Of a stretch of DNA of 64,000 nt, positions 30,229 to 41,999 are shown piece by piece (the first letter of the stretch is position 1; each line of letters starts with the position of its first letter). The translations under genes were made by a program, and so were the position numbers. A model generated the notes under the pieces. The model was not told where the DNA came from. It ran no database searches and saw only the letters and a list, made by a program, of their open reading frames with translations. Source of the stretch: Liopterus haemorrhoidalis (Eukaryota; Arthropoda; Insecta; Coleoptera; Dytiscidae); the NCBI GenBank assembly GCA_963971575.1, contig OZ020616.1, positions 51,257,201 to 51,321,200 of the forward strand, read 5' to 3'.

Positions 30229-31273
30229 TAAGGTTTTGTAGGTATGACCACCAAAAAACTTTTATAACGCCACACATATGTCTGCCTGTCTTTTTCTCTG
30301 TTTGTCTGTCTGTCTGTCCGTCTATCTGTCTGTACGGTAGAAATTGTAGCCAAACGGCTTAACATAGAAAGTTGAAATTTGGTATGCTTGTACAACTCTT
30401 TGACCCACATATAGAAAAAATACTGAGAGTTCTAAAAAACATATCCCGAGATAAATATAAACAATTATGTATTTAATAAAAAAATTAATGTTTTTTGAGT
30501 GGCATACCGAATGAAATCTCTTAAGCCGTGGATCAAGAAGCAAATTTTTATTTTGGAAAAATCAATTCTTTTTATGGAATTTTTGTCAAATATATGTCAA
30601 AAAACTTGTGTCCCCCACCCTACCTCTCAGAGGGGTTGATCTAAAAATCTCAAAAAAAATCTTCATAATGAACATTGATGGGAACCGGAATAGTTCAAGA
30701 GGAATTTTTGATCAGATTAGTTTTTCGAAAGTATCAATTTTTTTGTGTCGATAAAAAACAATATTTAAAAAAAAACTATTGCGTGGTATCAAAAGAAAGC
30801 TCTTAGGACGTAGATTAAGGAACAGGTTTTTTTAAATTTTATTTTTTAACACGATTTTAGCCAAAAATGTGCTAAAAAAGTTCTTGTCCCGCCCTCTTTC
30901 ACCCAAAGGGGTTAAACTAAAAATCTGAAAAAATTATAGGTAATGTATATTGATATGAGCCGGAAACGAACGAAAGGAATTCTTGATCAGATTGCGTTTT
31001 TGAAAAATATTGCAGTTTTTTTGATAAAATTAAGTATTTTTTTAATTCATGGCTAAATTATGGCTAAGTTATGGATTTTTTGTATTTATGGCTAATATAG
31101 TATGTCTTTTTATGGAATTAAAAATATAATAAAAAAAAAATTAACAGCTGAGGACCGAGTTTTGAACACCAACACGTTGTTAATAGAATATTCGCAGACA
31201 TCCAGTATTATGTTGGCTTAATACCTACAAAACCCTGAAATGTGTGAAAATTCACACTTCACATCAATTTTTT
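30229..31273 (+). repeat. Family A repeat, inverted orientation
   Basis: Starts AAGGTTTTGTAGGTATGACC, runs through a CTGTCTGTCTGTCC tract, TAGCCAAACGGCTTAAC and AACCGGAATAGTTCAAGAGG, and ends at the terminal sequence GAAAATTCACACTTCACATC. Within it the ACCGGAATAG block occurs twice (30680, 30960), a tandem duplication. The tRNA-like segment is missing in this copy. Confidence 0.7.
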
Positions 31274-32241
31274 TAATTTCATGAGCATTCAAGGTAGCCC
31301 AGCCCCCTAAGTATTCTACCCTTATAGATCTACTAGTGTTCCTATCCACTATAATTCACCCCTTTTTGCTGGAATTAATATTTTCGTAAAAATTAATTTG
31401 TTGAAATCAATTAACAAATTTTTTGACAACCACTATTTAAAATGAATTTCAGTTTAATATTAATTTATTTCAATTCATTAAAATGAATAACTAATTATAT
31501 CAAAACAATGTTCATAGAATTGAATTTAATATATATACACCCACGAGATGAATGATTTTTTTTTTGCATATAGCATAATAGCGTTATTCCAGACACTATA
31601 TTTTTGGTTTTTGTATTAAAGTGAATGTTTGGACGTCACGAAAATATAAAAATAAATTGACTGTCTTGAAAATAAAACACTTGATATACTGTGGAATAGT
31701 ATAAGATAGAATACATCGTTACAACAAAATAAAACTGCGTGAAAAATTGAAGATAAATATCATAGGTAATTTAAATAAATTAAAATCGAGATAAAAACGA
31801 AAAAATTGAAAGGTGGAAAAAAATAATTACTTTATCGTTGAAATTCTCTTATAAAATGGCTATTGTTATCTAATTTAACCATTGTAGTGGGTCTTATAGT
31901 TCCCGATTTAGCAATAGTGGAAATTAAAATGAACTTGGTATACTTCGTGGGCTGTAGTACCCCTGAATTACTGCTACCTGCATGACACAAGCGCTAATTG
32001 GTTTGCATCTTTTTAATGTTCCAGTAATTACCTTTCTTTAGAAATCTGTTATATATTCAGTGGTGGAGTGACCCACTGGGCAATTTTCTGGGCAAAAATT
32101 AGGACTAATTTTTAGACAATGTCAATGACCCATTGATCCAATGAGGCTGGTTTTTAACACTATAAAGCCAATTTCTTCCAATTTTTCACGACCGGAAAAT
32201 TTTGTCAGTCCTTTACTGTGCATATTGAAGACTCTAGTTGA
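31274..32241. other. AT-rich sequence, nothing recognised
   Basis: No coding similarity or terminal repeat seen. Confidence 0.45.
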
Positions 32242-32249
32242 CTCTAGAA

Positions 32250-32552
32250 CAGTGTTTCTCAACAGGTGGTCCGCGGACCACCAGTGGTCTCCAGAAAAAA
32301 TTTAGTGGTCCGCGAAAGTTTTTATGTGTTTTTTGCAGTTTTTTTATGCACATTTTTTATGTAAATAATTTATATTTTGTTTATTTTGCGTAAACTTTCT
32401 GTGATTTTCTACAAATAAAATAAATGTATTTAGTAGCACATTAAATATATTTGATTTCTTGTAAAAAATGAACCAACAATTATTATTAGTGGTCCGCGTT
32501 AAAAAATTATATATTATACTGGTGCACGGTGCATTTTGGTTGAGAAACACTG
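32250..32552. mobile_element. hAT MITE (TIR CAGTGTTTCTCAAC), 303 bp
   Basis: Inverted ends CAGTGTTTCTCAAC / TTGAGAAACACTG. The 8-bp repeat CTCTAGAA occurs at 32242-32249 and 32553-32560. Same family as the 300-bp element at 47441-47740. Inside, GTGGTCCGCGGACCACCAG is a local palindrome near the left end. Confidence 0.93.
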
Positions 32553-32560
32553 CTCTAGAA

Positions 32561-33377
32561 CAGGGGTAGGGAGCCCGTGGCTCCGGTCCGTATTCGGCTC
32601 TTTGCTGGCAAAAGTTTGGCTCTTAAATTTTCAATAAAAATCTGAGCAATAAAGAACCTAGAGTTACCACAAAAATCTCGTCTGTGAAGTATATTTAAAA
32701 AAATGTAGATGTGTAGAGAAAACGCCGCTAGCAGTGTAATGTGAATTTAGGGGAAATATTAAAGGCACATTAAGATAGATCCTCCGCACGGTAAAATAGG
32801 TCTTTCGAACGGTAAGTTAAGCACAGTGAAAAAAGGTTTTTGCGGGGTAAAATTGGTCTATGAACGGTAAGTTACTCACGATGAAAAAAGGCTTTTGCAC
32901 GATAAAATTGGTCTATGGTTAAAGTTACTCTTTACAGTAAGTTACTCACGATGAAAAAAGGTTTATGCACGGTAAAAGTGGCTTTTCGAACAGTAAGCTA
33001 CGCACGGTAGAAAAGATCTATCAAACTGAAAGATACGCACGGTAAATATATTTTTTCATGGCTAAAAAGATCTTTCGAATAATTAGTTACGCACGGTGAA
33101 AAATGGCACGATTTTTTTTTAATGGGCTATTCATTTAGTTCCGAGGACTTCTTTTAACGTTACCAGAACTTTATTAAAGGAGCTGTAAATTGCCTTTTTA
33201 TTTATTGTACTTAGAGAAAACTATAAATATTTTTTCTAAGTTCCATTTGTATGTGTTTATCAGTTGTAAATACTGCAATAATGAATAAATAAATCGAATT
33301 AAAACTGCGGCTCCCTAAATTTTATGTACGTTTTTATTTTAATTGGCTCTTTGTTTCCAAAAGGTTCCCGACCCCTG
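32561..33377. mobile_element. hAT element (TIR CAGGGGTAGGGAGCC), 817 bp
   Basis: Ends CAGGGGTAGGGAGCCCG / AGGTTCCCGACCCCTG, flanked by CTCTAGAA at 32553-32560 and 33378-33385. The left flank is also the right flank of the preceding hAT, so the two share one target copy. The middle is a tandem array (32785-33105). No transposase. Confidence 0.9.
32785..33105. repeat. Tandem array of about 55-60-bp units
   Basis: Five to six imperfect units containing GCACGGTAAAAT-GGTCT, GAACGGTAAGTTACGCACG and GATGAAAAAAGG-type blocks. Lies wholly inside the 817-bp hAT. Confidence 0.75.
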
Positions 33378-33485
33378 CTCTAGAAGTTTGTTAGTTAAAA
33401 TGTATAGAATACAGCAGCAGTGGTTATTAGTGCCTGAAGACGCTGAAGATTATCTCTTGATCTCAGCAGTATCAGATTAACTTAA

Positions 33486-34556
33486 CAGCAAAAAAATTGA
33501 TATGAAGTGTGAATTTTCACACATTGCATGGTTTCGCAGGTATATAATATAATTCCAACAATTCTAATTGGTTATTAAATTTACGCTCTTAAAAATTAAA
33601 TGCAACATTTGCCAAAATATAATTAGAATTTTAACAAAATAATAATGGAAAAAAAAACAATAATAAAATTGTCTCCTCTGCCCGGGAGCAAACCCTAGTA
33701 TGCTGGGTAGCAAGCGAGCAAGCTAACCATTAGATCAGGATACGCCTTCTAACATAGTGTGTTACATAACTATAACTTTTGTGAGTCGTCAACCAAAACT
33801 CACTAAAAATATGTTATTTTCCGAAAACATAATCTGATCAAAAATTCCTGTTGTACTATTCCGGTTCACACCAATATACGTTACTTAGAATTTTTTCAGA
33901 TTTTTTTGTTTAAATCATCTACGCTACAGGGTGTGGGACAACATGATTTTTGCACAATTTTAGCAAAAATCGCCTCAAAATAATTTATTTTGCAAAAATA
34001 AAATTTTATCGTTAATTCACGTACTAAGGGCTATCATTTGATACCAGACTCAGAATTAAAAAAATAAAATAAATCATGAGCACATATTTGTTTATATTTT
34101 TAAGGGGATATGTTTGTTAAATGTTTTAGTATTTTTCCTATATGCGGGTCAAAGAGTTGTATAAGCAAGCCAAATTTCAACTCTCTAGGTTTAGACGTTT
34201 GACAATTTTTACCGAACAGACAGAAAGACAGACAGACAGACAACAAAATGACGCAAAACTTCAATTTTGGTCGTTAACCCACGTACTTAGGGCTTTCATG
34301 GAAACCCTTTAAGAACCCTTTAAAAAAAAATAAAATAAATAAAAAAAAAATGTTTCGATGATATTTGTTTATATTTTTAGGGGTATATGTTTTTTAGATG
34401 TTTTAGTATTCATCCTATGTGCAGGTCAAAGAGTTGTATAAGCATGCCAAATTTCAACTCTCTAGGTTTAGCCGTTTGGCTAAATTTTTACCGAACAGAC
34501 AGACAGACAACAAAATGATGGTATAAGGGTTTTTGATCATACCTACAAAACCCTAA
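33486..34556 (-). repeat. Family A repeat with internal deletion and duplication
   Basis: Begins at ATTGATATGAAGTGTGAATT. Compared with 22437-23820, about 300 bp are deleted soon after the end. An antisense tRNA-like segment lies at 33677-33746. The 3' part is present twice, the second copy beginning near 34262 after the first ACAGACAGACAACAAAATG tract and ending CCTACAAAACCCTAAAAAT at about 34556. Confidence 0.7.
33677..33746 (-). ncRNA. tRNA-like segment in family A
   Basis: Minus strand: GATCTAATGGTTAGCTTGCT and AGGGTTTGCTCCCGGGCAG. Nearly the same as 22938-23006, with one change in box B. Confidence 0.4.
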
Positions 34557-35652
34557 AAATGGTTTCTCAGACACCCCCCCTCCCACTGGGTACGCGGCTG
34601 ACAGAAACATCTCCAAATTAACCAATATTGGGCTATGATCATTTCCTGAATTCTTCATGTGTCGATTATTTATATTTTTGTTGAAAACTCTTCCAGGAAG
34701 CAAATTCGTATAAAGTAATACAAAACTTTTAGAAACTAATTTATAAATTATTTGTTAGCATCAGCTCCATTTTCTAAAACATCTGAAGTGTATTTAGAAA
34801 AGCACTTACAGAGCACAATATTCTCATTCAAAGTTTAGTTGAACATTAAATTCAGTTTCAAAACTCAGGTACTTTATAAAATCTATTAAAATCTCAACTA
34901 TTTCCTCTAAATATTATTTATCTCTATGCAGTATCATAGAGTGCAACTTGTTTTCATGCGCCATTTGTACCATATGCTCAATAAAATACACCAACGTGAA
35001 TATTTTAGTAATTACTCCAAGTGAGAATGTGACTTGAATACAGATATGGTCCGTTAGGGTGAAGGGTGGGTGCGGGGGAGAAAGGGGGTTGATATTTTGG
35101 ACAGCATGTCATTTCACTTAGTTGACATGGCGTTATTGCTCCTAATTATTCTTGAGTTTCGTCAGCTTGGCAAACAACGTGAAAATATTAGTAGGGAAAA
35201 TATATTACTTGGTTGTTTAAATTAAAGAAAATATAAAGGGTGCTTTGTAATTATATATGAATACGTATGTTACTCCCACATTTTAAATTAAATACTCGTC
35301 ATTTAAATACAAAGGTTATTTTAAGAATTCATGACCTAATAATGAGAGACTGTATTTTTCTTTTTGAAATTACGGTAGGCGTTCGGTTTTTAGTCCAAAA
35401 AATTGGTGTTCAAAACAGGTGTTTTGGAGAAAGTTTTGCGGAAATTTTAGAGATTGGTAGGATAAATAGTTGAGGGGTTTTCGAGGTCACATTTTGCAAC
35501 TAAAATTTTTTGCCGGAAAAAACCTCGAAATAAAAGTGCAAAAAATGTTTTTTTGCAAATATCTCCGTTTCATTACAAATTTCGAAATAACATACCTACA
35601 CTAGATTCAAGAAGAATAAATTTTCTATAATTTAGCATTCATAAGTTTGTTA
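34557..35652. other. Unassigned AT-rich sequence
   Basis: CCCCCCCTCCCACTGGGTACGC at about 34573 is a decayed MITE-like end. A 68-codon frame at 35267-35473 has no recognised domain. Otherwise nothing. Confidence 0.4.
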
Positions 35653-36134
35653 AACATTGATGCTGTGCGCAAAATGATTGAAGAAGATCGGCATGTGACT
35701 TACCATGAGATAGAGGCATCCTTTGGCATATCGCAGACTGCAATACATTCGATTTTGCATGAACATTTAACATTCTTCATCATGACAATGCAAGCTCCCA
35801 CACAGCCTGTCGAACAATTGATTATTTGAAGGAGAAATACATCGAATTAATGCCATTCACCTGATTTATCCCCTAACGACTTTTTTTGTTCTCCAATATC
35901 AAACAAAAAATGCGTGGACAGTGATTTTCATCACCTCAAGAAGCTGTTGATGCCTTCGGAAACCGTGTTTTTGAGATACCAACTTCAGAGTGGAATTTTT
36001 TTTTCGAGAATTGGTTTGAACGCACGCAAAAGTGTATAAATCTTAAAGGCGGATATTTTGAAAAGCAATAAAACAGTTTTTTCAAAAAAAAAATTTCATT
36101 CTTAGTTTTTGTAAAAACTTAAAGAGTAGCCTAG
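35653..36134 (+). mobile_element. Mariner copy 3, 5'-truncated with a catalytic deletion
   Basis: Enters the 7201-8426 family at the second helix-turn-helix. At about 35770 it jumps from HSILHEHL to the CATCATGACAATGCAAGC block carrying the second Asp, removing the first catalytic motif. The 3' part and right end (AAGAGTAGCCTAG, TA at 35135+1000 i.e. 36135-36136) are intact. The coding sequence is interrupted by several frameshifts and ends near 36071. Confidence 0.85.
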
Positions 36135-36136
36135 TA

Positions 36137-36415
36137 CACCTACCCCCGATTTACACGGAAGATAGGTTCCTCAGAAAACCGTGTAAATCGAAAAAGAAAC
36201 TAAAATATGCAAAATTCAGTCATTTATTTCAATATAAGATACTTAAAAAATTTAATTCCTGTCATCACTTTCATAGACTATAAAACTTTTCTTCTAATTG
36301 GTATGATGTCACTTGCATCACTGGATTTGTGAGCTTGATGCGATTCTGGTACGGTGGTTGATGAATTAGGAACAATTTCAGATCGGCGAGACTTGGAAAT
36401 GAAATCCATAATTAA
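36137..36415 (-). pseudogene. pogo/Tigger-like transposase end and TIR
   Basis: CACCTACCCCCGATTTACAC followed by CGTGTAAATC resembles pogo/Tigger-type ends. On the minus strand a frame starting IMDFISKSRRSEIVPNSS ends SDASDIIPIRRKVL at a TAG (36278-36280), which resembles the acidic, RRK-containing C-terminus of jerky/Tigger-type transposases. It joins in frame to the fragment at 37355-37579 if the element between them is removed. Confidence 0.45.
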
Positions 36416-37354
36416 CAATAGGGGATAGGCATGATTTTTTTTTTATTTTTTATTATATTCCTCTTGTTAAATATAAACATAAAAAACAGTTTTTATTTAT
36501 TTTTTTTGTAATTTGAAGGCTTAAAAAAATCATAAATGTATGTAGCGCGCGAAAACGACGTGTGACGTCATACCCCTTCTAACTGACGTATGACACTACT
36601 AGCTTACCGGCGTACATAGTCTGTTCTGAACTTATTTGTTTGTATAACTTTCATAGGTTATGTAAAGTTAGAGTGATTTTAGTTAAAATAAAGTTTAATT
36701 CTATAAAAACAATTTATACATGTTTACCGAATTAAATTTTATATTAAAATAGATAACTTATATTGCAGTATTTCAATTATGCCTCTAACGTTTTGTAACT
36801 TCATGAAACAATGTAGTAAAATTCTGACATCTAAATTACATAAATATTTACATTTTACAGAGTTGCAGCGTTTGTTTACATAAAGTTATAGAATATAAAA
36901 TAAAAATTACTTTGACACCACGTATTTCCTCAGCACTGTAGCATTCATTATTTTTCATATATTCCATGAGCATAAATGCATCAATGTTGGGTAAATTATC
37001 ACTCTGAGCCCTAACAAAATCTTTATCTGTCATTTTAATAATAAATGCGTTAAAAATTGCTTAAAAACAAATACAAAACTCTCGAACAATACAATACACA
37101 CACGTGTAAAGATTATGTTGTAGCTGTATCTGTGATGTGAAACCCCTATCGTTTGACGTCATACTCAGTCGTTTTACTCGGCAACCTTCGCTCCGTGGTC
37201 GGCTTATTTCAAATTTACAATATTTTAATTTAAAAATTTGGCTATAATATTAATTAAAAGGTAATTTTTGTTTTGTTAGGTGACATAACTAACATTAACA
37301 TATCAAAATAATGTAGTTTTAAGGAAATACAAATTTTATGCGTATCCCCTATTG
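36416..37354 (-). mobile_element. 939-bp TIR element carrying one coding exon
   Basis: Ends CAATAGGGGATAGGCATGAT at the left and, inverted, ATGCGTATCCCCTATTG at the right. A TGACGTCA palindrome lies near each end (36563-36570 and 37154-37161). It interrupts a pogo/Tigger-like reading frame. No clear target duplication was found. It encodes no transposase. Confidence 0.7.
36911..37033 (-). pseudogene. First exon of a SWIM/YqaJ-type transposon protein (tentative)
   Basis: A 41-codon minus-strand frame starting MTDKDFVRAQSDNLPNIDAF and ending SAEEIRGVK stops exactly at a canonical donor, AAA|GTAATT. The pattern LPnvD.FM......N..ysSAEiRg.K is what I recall at the N-terminus of insect proteins with SWIM and YqaJ-like nuclease domains that travel with DNA transposons. 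No second exon follows within the element. From memory only; an unrelated protein cannot be excluded. Confidence 0.35.
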
Positions 37355-37579
37355 TATTTCATTTTTGGTAAAATCTTTATAGACCTCCCCATATTGGGTT
37401 AAACATTTATTAATATCTCGCTGGAATCGGAGAGCTCGTTCAACATTCGGGTCATTTTGTAGAAAATGATTACCCAATTTGCGCCCTAATTCAAGTCTTA
37501 CGCGGATGACTTTTTCTGTGAACGCAGCTGGTTCAGACTTCATTTTTAGATTATATGAACAGAAAGTTTTATTGTGCAT
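37355..37579 (-). pseudogene. Reading frame cut by the 939-bp element, possibly pogo/Tigger-like
   Basis: The frame contains AFTEKVIRVRLELGRKLGNH and RDINKCLTQYGEVYKDFTKNE, then runs into the element end. Joined to the frame at 36278-36409 it would give a continuous protein ending in SDIIPIRRKVL. The position and style fit the region before the C-terminus of Tigger/jerky transposases, but I see no catalytic motif, so the assignment is uncertain. Confidence 0.35.
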
Positions 37580-37845
37580 ACAAAATGGGAAATCCCTTCA
37601 TTTACATTAACACAATATTTGTTACGCATTAATTTTTATAGCCGTGAACGCTATCTTCTTCCTCTTCTTATGTTTATTAGCTTGGGTTTTCCATTCCGCC
37701 AGTGCTTAGCTGCATTATAAATTACAAATTTCTTCTTATTGCGTGTAAACGCTATCTTAAATGTCAAAACTGTCTATTAAATTTATCCACAACGCACAGT
37801 GAATAGTTAACTAATTTGAGAGCTGTGAACGCAGGTTTTTTTTAA
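37580..37845. repeat. Fragment with ends of the TTAA-flanked family
   Basis: ACGCACAGTGAATAGTTAAC then TTTGAGAGCTGTGAACGCAG (37782-37836) matches the right end of 62667-63225. Two GTGAACGCTATCTT-type motifs occur further left (37643, 37746). Boundaries unclear. Confidence 0.4.
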
Positions 37846-38489
37846 ATTTAAAATCCTGTAAACATAATAATACCACAATACTTTTTTATTTAGTTTTTAT
37901 AAATATTCCACAATTTTAACTTTCAAATCAATAAAATAAATAAATTAAAATTCATTGACCCTAAATAAATAATCTACTAATTTACTGAATGAACCTGAAT
38001 CATATATGAAATATTGATTAATTTATTGACAAACAATCTAATAAAATAACATATTCGTGACAGGAACCCGGTGATACTGTTAACCGATTATATTCGATTT
38101 TTAAACGAAAGAAAAGCTATTATGTTTAGTTTTTAGCTTCTAACAGGGAGGTGAGATTTATAATTAAATATTTTTTCATTAGTATGAATGTCATTTCATG
38201 CCCTGTCATATTAAATAACTTGAATTAATGAAAATTTAAATGAATTTTTCATTGACAAGAAAATATAAATAGAATTATTTGTCATACGAGGGATGTTGGT
38301 ACTACACTCATGGGCGCCCACAATAAGGGGCAAAGGGGCACTTGCCCCTCCTATAGTCTCCACTTTTAAATGTTTAATCCAAACCAAGATATTAAAATAC
38401 ACGAATCGAGATTCAATAGCAAATTTAAAAAAATTTAGACATCGCAACGGCCACTATACCTTTTTTTTATTTATTTTTTAATTTACAAT
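37846..38489. other. AT-rich sequence with stray TE ends
   Basis: ACGAGGGATGTT near 38286 is the end of the mariner family at 575. GGGGCAAAGGGGCACTTGCCCC-like sequence at about 38325 looks like a hAT MITE end. Neither has a partner. Confidence 0.4.
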
Positions 38490-39340
38490 CTACGTCATTG
38501 CGAGTATAAAGTAAATTAGTTGAAAGTAGTTGGCATGTAAGGGAAACATCCAGTGACGTTTCTCCTTATATATCTTTGTCTTCAGTGTTGTCCTTCTGTT
38601 ATCAAGGGCATTTCCCACAAGTTCATTTTCATGTCCAATGAGTCGGTATTTGTTTGCAACTGTATGAATTTCTTCCGTGATGCAAGGGATTTTGAGGTCT
38701 TCATGGATCATTCTATTTCAGATGTACCAAGGTGCATTCACTAAAGCTCGAAGCGCTTTTGATTAGACTGGCTGTATTATTTTTAATCTGGTCGGCTTGG
38801 CACATCCCCATAATTGAAGTCCATACGACCATATGGGCTTGAGTATGGTCTTATAGAGCAAAATTTTATTTGAAACTGATAATTTTGATTTTCTACCAAG
38901 AAACCATTACATTTGGCGAAATTTTAGGTCTAACTGCTTACGTTTGGCTTGTATGTGTTTACTACAGGTCAATCGTTGGTCCAAATGCAATCCAAGGTAT
39001 TTTAAGGGAATTGGAATGTCGTTGATTGTTACTTGTAGGCAAGTACTGAGTCTACATTTATTATACCAATCGTTTATAAGATTTAAATGACTTTGAAGAA
39101 TTTCAGCTTCGTTAGGATCATCGTTTGATGATAGTATAGCAACGTCATCAGCAAATGTAGCTATCATAGTGTCGTCTGTCTCAGGTATATCTGCAGTATA
39201 AAGTAAAGGAATGGCACAAGTACACTACCTTGGGGAACACCAGATGTTATGGAATAGTAAATTGATAGGATATCATTGTATTTAACTGAGAAGTTTCTAT
39301 CTGTCAAGTAGAAAAGTAATAATTGCTGGATAGGGCAACT
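38490..39340 (-). pseudogene. Jockey-like LINE reverse transcriptase, 3' part
   Basis: Minus strand, in order: FYLTDRNFSVKYND, SGVPQGSVLVPFLYF (RT block 4), ATFADDVAIL (the catalytic FADD box, about 39155), IPIPLKYLGLHLDQRLTCSK, then SKALRALVNAPWYI and MIHEDLKIPCITEEIHTVAN from the C-terminus. These motifs in this order mark the Jockey clade. It is 5'-truncated and has frameshifts near 39165 and 38910-38720. Downstream of the C-terminus no clear poly(A) remains. Confidence 0.75.
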
Positions 39341-39620
39341 ATACCTGAAGGAGATTGGAAATGAGAAGGAAAAGGTGATTGCACACTTTAGGTGTGGTAA
39401 CGAAGAAAGAGAAAAATTATTTTGGACGAAGGAAGAAGAAAAAATGTGCAGGATGTGTAGAGAAGCAAAAGAGAAAATTGAGCTCATGCTGGAGGAATGC
39501 AAAGAAATAAGAAGTAGGAACAAGAGAGGAGGTTTAGAGCTAAAGTGGAGGAGAATATGCATGCATGAAGGATGTAATAAAAAGAAGGACGGAGATTAAA
39601 GACATTGAAAACAAGGGAAG
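39341..39620 (+). pseudogene. LINE C-terminal fragment (RCGNEERE type), copy 1
   Basis: The frame YLKEIGNEKEKVIAHFRCGN, EEREKLFW, CRMCREAKEKIELMLEECKE matches the cysteine/histidine-containing C-terminus of the LINE at 60957-62030. It abuts the Jockey fragment head-to-head. Truncated on both sides. Confidence 0.65.
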
Positions 39621-40590
39621 AAAAAAAAAATAACTAAATTATTTCACGGAATCAAAATCAGAAACTGATAAACAGATTTCAAGTCAACAGGCAGAAATTA
39701 AATATTTTATTTTAAATTATAGGATTAAGATTTTTGTGAAAATAAATACAAATTAAAATCTAATATATTTAAAATAAAAAATTTTATTGATTCGAATTAT
39801 TTGAAACCCTTATGCTGTTTTGTTCTCAAATTTATTTATTTTTATATTTGTCTATTTTATACTATACGTTTGTGGGATTATTGTGTCTGCTGGATTTTAA
39901 ATAAAAATGCCAGTGTTAGTTTTTAAATGATTTGTATTTGAACCGGTATGATGTTGACTGTCGGAGATATCGGTAACTGACTAAATGTTGCTAACTAGAG
40001 GGATCGTTTCCTGTAGTAGATCGTTTTTTCAGATGGTTTACGACTTCTTTGAGGTAATAATATTTTTTTAAGTAAAGGAAAAGTACGTGACTATTTGCAA
40101 AATATAATAATGGTAACTAAGGTTGTAAAATACATGAAATATTAGAAATATTTTGAAATATGTGAAACCCGAAGAAAATATAATTCGAAAATTTCTATTA
40201 AATAGGTCATAAACCAACTGCCGCCACATCATGTTTTAGATTTTATTAAACTGATAGTGATCAAGCAAAGAGAACTGAAATAAATATCCGTCCATTTACC
40301 CTTATTCATATTTCCTAAAAATTCAACAAAATTAGTCAGAGATATTTCAAACGCATTTGCGTGAGTCTGAATTCGATCAAACGGAACAGCAGGGGGCGCT
40401 GTGAATTCTCGTAACACCAACACGAGAAACAAAACCTCGCAAATGGTCTAATTTAAATTATTTAAATGAGTTTGTTTCTAGAACAATTATATCCCCATTC
40501 AAGCACGAGGGCTAATAATTAAAATTGAAGTCATTTGTTTGATTTTTGTTAAAATTCAAATACTGGCAATCAGATTCAGAGACGTACCGA
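39621..40590. other. AT-rich sequence, nothing recognised
   Basis: No coding similarity, terminal repeat or tandem repeat seen. Confidence 0.45.
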
Positions 40591-40690
40591 AACTATAGTA
40601 ATATTGCCCCGTGCCAATTTTACAGCGGCGGTGAAAGACAGGGGCGACAGGGGCACAGGCCCAGGGCGCCAGCTCTCAGGGGCGCTAAAA
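40591..40690. repeat. G/C-rich fragment resembling a hAT MITE end
   Basis: GACAGGGGCGACAGGGGCAC and GCCCAGGGCGCC are typical of hAT MITE subtermini. A possible partner, GGGTTTGCCCCGGGTGCC, lies at about 41958-41975, but ends and duplication cannot be defined. Confidence 0.3.
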
Positions 40691-41999
40691 CAAACGCTTG
40701 AATATACATATTCTAAGTTTTTATTAAGTTTTCTATTCTTATTTAGATCAAAATTATAAATTTTCATTTCTATATCAATCTTGTACATATTAAATATAAA
40801 ATTGAGTTTAAAGATGTATACATTTATTGATTATATAATAATATCCAGTCTTCTTTTAGGTTGTATTAACTTCCTTACACATCTGAAAACATTTACTGAT
40901 TTTGGTGGCACATTTAGACATACAATGGCACTTTGACTTACAAACTTAATTTGTTTCTGACCGCGGTATCTTAAAAAGTAGGTATCTATGGTCTATTCCA
41001 AATTTTAAAAAAAAGTAGATAGCTCTGCGAATCGAATACGATTTACACTGGATAAATACAGTATAGCAGAAAATTTAAAATAAGTTACAAGTAGGGCATG
41101 GGCGTAGTAACTGGGTTAGCAAGTGATTTTTTTTTTTTAATTTCAAAAAGGTTATTAAGAAATTGAAATAAACAAGGCAGATAATACACTGATGTTATTT
41201 ATACGACATAAATTCAGTTTAATGGGAAATTTATAAAGTTAAAAAATATTAATTTTAAAAATTATGTACTATATATAAAAAGAGAGATTTAATCAGGAGT
41301 TTAAATAAAGCAATAAACCAAACAATATATCTTCAGAGCTAAAGTTTCTTATTTAAATAATTATTGTAAATAAAAATTAAAAATATATGTATATATGAAG
41401 GTCTAAAGATATATCAATAACTTCTTCTTTGGGCACAATCAGCAGGGCTGTCTTTTGGCCTCACATTAGTCCTCTCTCTTGATCTGTTAATTGTCAAGTT
41501 CAAAAAATATTTATATGTCAGATAACCTAAAAAATATATAACTGCGTAAAAACAAATTACATGGAGAATTTTCTCCATAAAATCTACGCCAAGAATATAA
41601 ATAAAAGTCTAAATATGTAAATAATAACAAAATATATGAAAAAAATTAAATAATATAAATAATATATATTTCCAATGTACGATACTGAACATCTGTCAAC
41701 TTGGACTAAAAACAATATTTTAACAGTGTAATAGGGATGACGATCTAAACCAATCCGAAGCAAGGACAAACAGCTCCTATCTTCTTACACACATTTTTCT
41801 ACTTTGAAATAGACCAAAAAAGCCCAATTTTGCATTATATTTTATGGTAGATCAATTAATCCGTTTCCAAGTTAAAAAATCATAAAGTAAATCCAAAAAA
41901 TTTTTAAAAAAACTCTTCACGGCAGTGCGTATTTTAAAATTGTGCGCAGTTTAGCGGGTTTGCCCCGGGTGCCAAAAGAGAATATCTATGCTTTTATAA
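40691..41999. other. AT-rich sequence, nothing firm
   Basis: GACTTACAAACTTAATTTG at about 40932 is a motif of pogo-like MITE ends, unpaired. Otherwise nothing recognised. Confidence 0.35.

Noticed and set aside
39164..39562. Long minus-strand frame taken as a membrane protein
   Set aside because: Its leucine/serine-rich first part is antisense to the LINE tail at 39341-39620; only the SGVPQGSVL part is real RT coding.
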